The translations under genes and the position numbers were made by a program. From Stieleria tagensis (GTDB lineage: Bacteria > Planctomycetota > Planctomycetia > Pirellulales > Pirellulaceae): a stretch of 64,000 bases of DNA. Of the stretch, positions 61,577 to 64,000 are shown one piece after another (position 1 is the first letter of the stretch; the number at the start of each line of letters is the position of its first letter). Under the pieces are notes generated by a model. It saw only the letters and a list, made by a program, of their open reading frames with translations. It searched no databases and was not told the DNA's origin. Where the stretch lies: the NCBI RefSeq assembly GCF_024129865.1, contig NZ_JAMYFE010000044.1:83911-147910 (forward strand), read 5' to 3'.

Positions 61577-62833
61577 CTACAGGTCAGCGCTGAATTGAAT
61601 CGATTGTGTGGGCAAAATTGCATCGCTTTGGATCGTGATCTGCTTGAGATCTTGCGCGGTGACGTCGCTGATCGAGCAAACGGCGCTTTGGCCAGGAAGC
61701 AAGCCTTTTAGGGACGTTGCCGATCGCTTATTGCCAGCTGCGAAAAAAGCATCGCGGTAGAGGGGAGCCACCCCTTCATTGGTGACATTCAGTCGCAGTT
61801 CGTCATTTTTGACGGCGGCTTCGGTGACTCGAAAGCGATATCCGGTTGCCATGCCGGCGGATGTGATGCGGTCCACGGTGCTGTGCCGTGACTGGTCGTT
61901 TCCGATCATGTAAGTGATGTGAAACTGTTTCGCGGCTTCCTCGAATGAGACACCATTGGGGCCGTCTTTGGCGAGCGCGTTTTTTTGGTCGTTCCTGTTG
62001 TAGTAGCTGAACTCACCGCCACCGGGTTGTCGTTTCCAGCGGGTTGCCCCCAAGGTTTTCCAGTTCATCGCGTTTACCTTGGGGTGTGATTTGCACAGGA
62101 ACGAATCGTCGAACACACCAAAATTTAGTGCCAGCAGTTCAGGGTTTTCTTCCAACGGCGTGTAGTCGTTATCCGCGGCATCGACGCTGATCGACCAAGG
62201 TAGCTGGGTGAACTGTTTGTCCATATGCTTCAGGAATTTGGCCTGATAGTCTTTCGACGGAAACGTCTTGCCGATCTCGCGAGGTCCGTCGTAGATGTGG
62301 AACTCGGCCCAAAGACCAAATCCCGTTTGTAGGAATGCGATGCGCGGATCGTTGTCGTACCGCTTGGCAAATTTGGTGTAGAAATCAAGCGTGAAGTCTT
62401 GCAACGCTTGGTTGCTCCAATCGCAGAAGTGTGTCGTTTTGCGTTCGCTGGTACCAATCGTCTCCTCGTAGTCCGACCGAGCGCGGATGAATTCGGGGAC
62501 CGTGGTCGGTTTGCCGACGTAACAGAAATAGAAACGCAAAACAGCTTGGTGGTTGCGTTCGGCGATCTCGTCCAGCATTTGATCGATCTTGGTGTAGTCG
62601 TAGGTTGCATCGGGGCCGACGACATCGTTGTAGCCGCAGTATCGATATTCCAGTGTGATTGCATCGGGGTGCTTGCCGGCGTTGACATTGTCGGACCACA
62701 AGACGATTCCGGTCATCGGCTGGACCCGCGTGATCGATGACTTTAGCGGAACTCCGCGGGCCCCTTGTGCCCTTGTGGAACCAGCCTGAGAGACAGCGAG
62801 GCATACAATCAAAATGGTTGGTGGGAATCGCAT
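61577..62833 (-). CDS. DUF4832 domain secreted protein
   Basis: The 418-residue protein has a signal peptide (MRFPPTILIVCLAVSQAGST). A TIM-barrel-like DUF4832 region follows (GIVLWSDNVNAGKHPDAITL, LEYRYCGYNDV, HQAVLRFYFCYVG, IAFLQTGFGLWAEFHIYDGP, SWSISVDAADNDY in part) with a beta-sandwich C-terminal domain (RFRVTEAAVKNDELRLNVTN). GFGLWAEFH has the Glu position seen in glycoside-hydrolase-like barrels, so a carbohydrate role is possible but unproven. I chose the ATG at 62833; the frame extends to 62893 without a signal-like sequence. Confidence 0.82.
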   Translation of the reverse strand: MRFPPTILIVCLAVSQAGSTRAQGARGVPLKSSITRVQPMTGIVLWSDNVNAGKHPDAITLEYRYCGYNDVVGPDATYDYTKIDQMLDEIAERNHQAVLRFYFCYVGKPTTVPEFIRARSDYEETIGTSERKTTHFCDWSNQALQDFTLDFYTKFAKRYDNDPRIAFLQTGFGLWAEFHIYDGPREIGKTFPSKDYQAKFLKHMDKQFTQLPWSISVDAADNDYTPLEENPELLALNFGVFDDSFLCKSHPKVNAMNWKTLGATRWKRQPGGGEFSYYNRNDQKNALAKDGPNGVSFEEAAKQFHITYMIGNDQSRHSTVDRITSAGMATGYRFRVTEAAVKNDELRLNVTNEGVAPLYRDAFFAAGNKRSATSLKGLLPGQSAVCSISDVTAQDLKQITIQSDAILPTQSIQFSADL

Positions 62834-62910
62834 GGTTCGCAATCTCGTATCGATTTCAAAAACTTCAAGTGCCTGTTCGTGTCCGCGGACCACCGGTCAG
62901 GGCTGCAATT

Positions 62911-63603
62911 TCAGCGGCCACGACCACGGCCGAAAAAGAAGCGGGCAAAGTACATGGCTTGGACGATCGCGCCGAGAGCGCCGACGACGTAGGTCATCGC
63001 TGCCCAGAACAATGATTTTCTTGCGCCAGCGTATTGATCACCGGTGGCGATACCAACTTGCTCTAACCACTTCAATGCGCGACGACTGGCATTAAACTCG
63101 ACCGGCAAGGTGATCAAACTAAACAAGGCCGGCATCCCTAGCCCCAGCAGGCACAATAGCGCGGTCCCTCGATTGCCGGCGAGTTGAAAGACCGTTGCGC
63201 CACCGAACGCCAGTACCGGCAGTGCGATGTTACTGAGTTTCAACAGTGGCACCATTTTTGAGCGAGCTGTCATCATGGGATAGCCAGTGGCGTCTTGAAC
63301 GGCGTGTCCGCACTCATGTGTTGCCACTGCCACCGCCGCCACATTGCGTTCCTGAAAAACAACCTGGCTTAGATTGATCGTTTTATTGCCGGGGTCGTAG
63401 TGATCCGTCAATTGACCGGGTGTGGAGATGACCTGGACATCGGTGATACCGTGATCACGCAGCATTTGTTCTGCGGCCTGGCGCCCCGATATCGGCATCG
63501 GGTCACGCGAGAATCGTACGAACCGCTTTCGCATTTGCGATGACACCATTTGGCTGATCATGGGGATGCCAAACAACAGCAGCAGAAACAACGGATCAGA
63601 CAT
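62911..63603 (-). CDS. YugP-like membrane zinc metallopeptidase
   Basis: The 230-residue protein begins with a TM helix (MSDPLFLLLLFGIPMISQMV). A zinc-protease domain follows with ISGRQAAEQMLRDHGITDVQ, NLSQVVFQERNVAAVAVATH and the HExxH-type motif HECGHAVQDATGYP near residue 115. Three further TM segments come near the C-terminus (LSNIALPVLAFGGATVFQLA, LLCLLGLGMPALFSLITLPV, AAMTYVVGALGAIVQAMYFA) with FNASRRALKWLE between them, matching the YugP family. The ATG at 63603 was chosen. Substrate unknown. Confidence 0.93.
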   Translation of the reverse strand: MSDPLFLLLLFGIPMISQMVSSQMRKRFVRFSRDPMPISGRQAAEQMLRDHGITDVQVISTPGQLTDHYDPGNKTINLSQVVFQERNVAAVAVATHECGHAVQDATGYPMMTARSKMVPLLKLSNIALPVLAFGGATVFQLAGNRGTALLCLLGLGMPALFSLITLPVEFNASRRALKWLEQVGIATGDQYAGARKSLFWAAMTYVVGALGAIVQAMYFARFFFGRGRGR

Positions 63604-64000
63604 GAATGGATTCTTCCGAGAGGTGACACAACAGCAACGGCGGCCTGAATTTATAACGCCCAAGGGACGAGAAGCGGACCGCCAGAGTCAAAATCCCAGA
63701 CGCCATGCTCACGCAACTGGGGGGCATCGCTGCTGAGACAGCGGGTTATTGCTCGCAGCTCGCGAGTCTCAATTTGGGAATCGCTCGAATTTCCAGAGTT
63801 TGATCAAGTCGCCGTCAAACCCAACGTTTCCAGACCGGTTGCGATCGGCAGCTTTGCCGGCGCGTTTTGAAGCCAGCGTTAAACAGCCTTTTCAACTCAA
63901 ATGACTCAGCAAATTACCGCTTCGATCTCTTTACTCTCCCGCCGGGAGGTCGTCCAGCTTCGCGTGCCAACCAGTGGGAGAGTCGCATGCACTCAATCCC
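63604..64000. other. Non-coding end of the window
   Basis: No gene was supported. It contains a family 2 repeat (63863-63890). Near the end ACTCTCCC (63933-63940) and GGGAGAGT (63976-63983) are inverse complements 35 bases apart. An open frame from an ATG at 63901 runs to the window end without a stop but has no recognisable content. Confidence 0.45.
63863..63890 (+). repeat. Short dispersed repeat, family 2, full copy
   Basis: CGTTTTGAAGCCAGCGTTAA followed by ACAGCCTT matches 51222-51248 closely (AACGTTTGAAGCCAGCGTTA). It lies in non-coding DNA. Confidence 0.65.

Noticed and set aside
1..64000. tRNA, rRNA and CRISPR arrays
   Set aside because: I found no GGTTCGAATCC-type T-arm with acceptor pairing, no rRNA-like stretch and no regularly spaced 25-40 base repeats.
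63901..64000. Open frame running off the window end
   Set aside because: Only 33 codons, no ribosome binding site and overlaps a possible inverted repeat; cannot be judged without flanking sequence.

Overview
The window looks like a chromosomal segment of a marine planctomycete, most likely a Rhodopirellula-like member of the Pirellulaceae. The evidence is the combination of lineage-typical families: two PSD1/DUF1549-DUF1553 plus DUF1501 cassettes, a secreted sulfatase, small membrane proteins with an NPY-type N-terminus, an M50/HlyD-type protein, a DUF4832 protein and short dispersed palindromes. Coding is dense on both strands. Many adjacent genes overlap by 1-20 bases. I saw no rRNA, tRNA, CRISPR array or intact transposase.

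Layout. 1-5.9 kb is housekeeping: the 5' part of dnaE, trmB, and a single-gene fusion of uroporphyrinogen-III synthase with uroporphyrinogen decarboxylase. 6.0-11.9 kb is a sulfatase / c-type cytochrome-DUF1549-DUF1553 / DUF1501 operon. 12.0-26.9 kb is a phosphate and polyphosphate neighbourhood: a PPK2 kinase, a pyruvate-kinase-like protein that has lost its active-site motifs, pstSCAB, and upstream of pst on the same strand eight genes, seven of them tightly packed. These eight encode a CHAD protein, a PhoU-like/aminoglycoside-phosphotransferase-like fusion, an ATP-grasp ligase, an HprK-related kinase, a NUDIX protein fused to a degenerate SixA domain, an intact SixA-type phosphatase, a PPP-like metallophosphoesterase and an amphi-Trp protein. 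The ATP-grasp/HprK pair matches what I know as the uncharacterised GAK (grasp and kinase) system. Here it is embedded in phosphate genes, and this is the most interesting feature of the window.

27.4-38.2 kb holds an M16 protease, a stand-alone Rieske protein, an EEP-family hydrolase, and an export operon (TolC, two HlyD-type adaptors and an M50/HlyD hybrid) with no recognisable pump. 38.7-45.5 kb holds a GGDEF-HD-HPt-like signalling protein, a YejM-like membrane protein with a C-terminal HEAT-like tail, a divergent RNase HII-like protein and a Tat-exported TIM-barrel protein. 45.5-47.8 kb is a decayed, repeat-rich stretch with a deleted EEP gene, RAYT-type palindromes and one small membrane gene. 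47.8-51.1 kb has folE2, an AsmA-like protein and a DUF5684-like protein. 51.6-56.2 kb is a second DUF1549/DUF1553, DUF1501 and EF-hand lipoprotein cassette. 56.3-61.4 kb has mscL with a zinc-ribbon tail, two small genes and a doubled ABC-2 exporter set whose first ATPase lacks a normal start codon. 61.6-63.6 kb has a DUF4832 protein and a YugP-like zinc metallopeptidase.

All family names come from reading motifs by eye. No database search was run.
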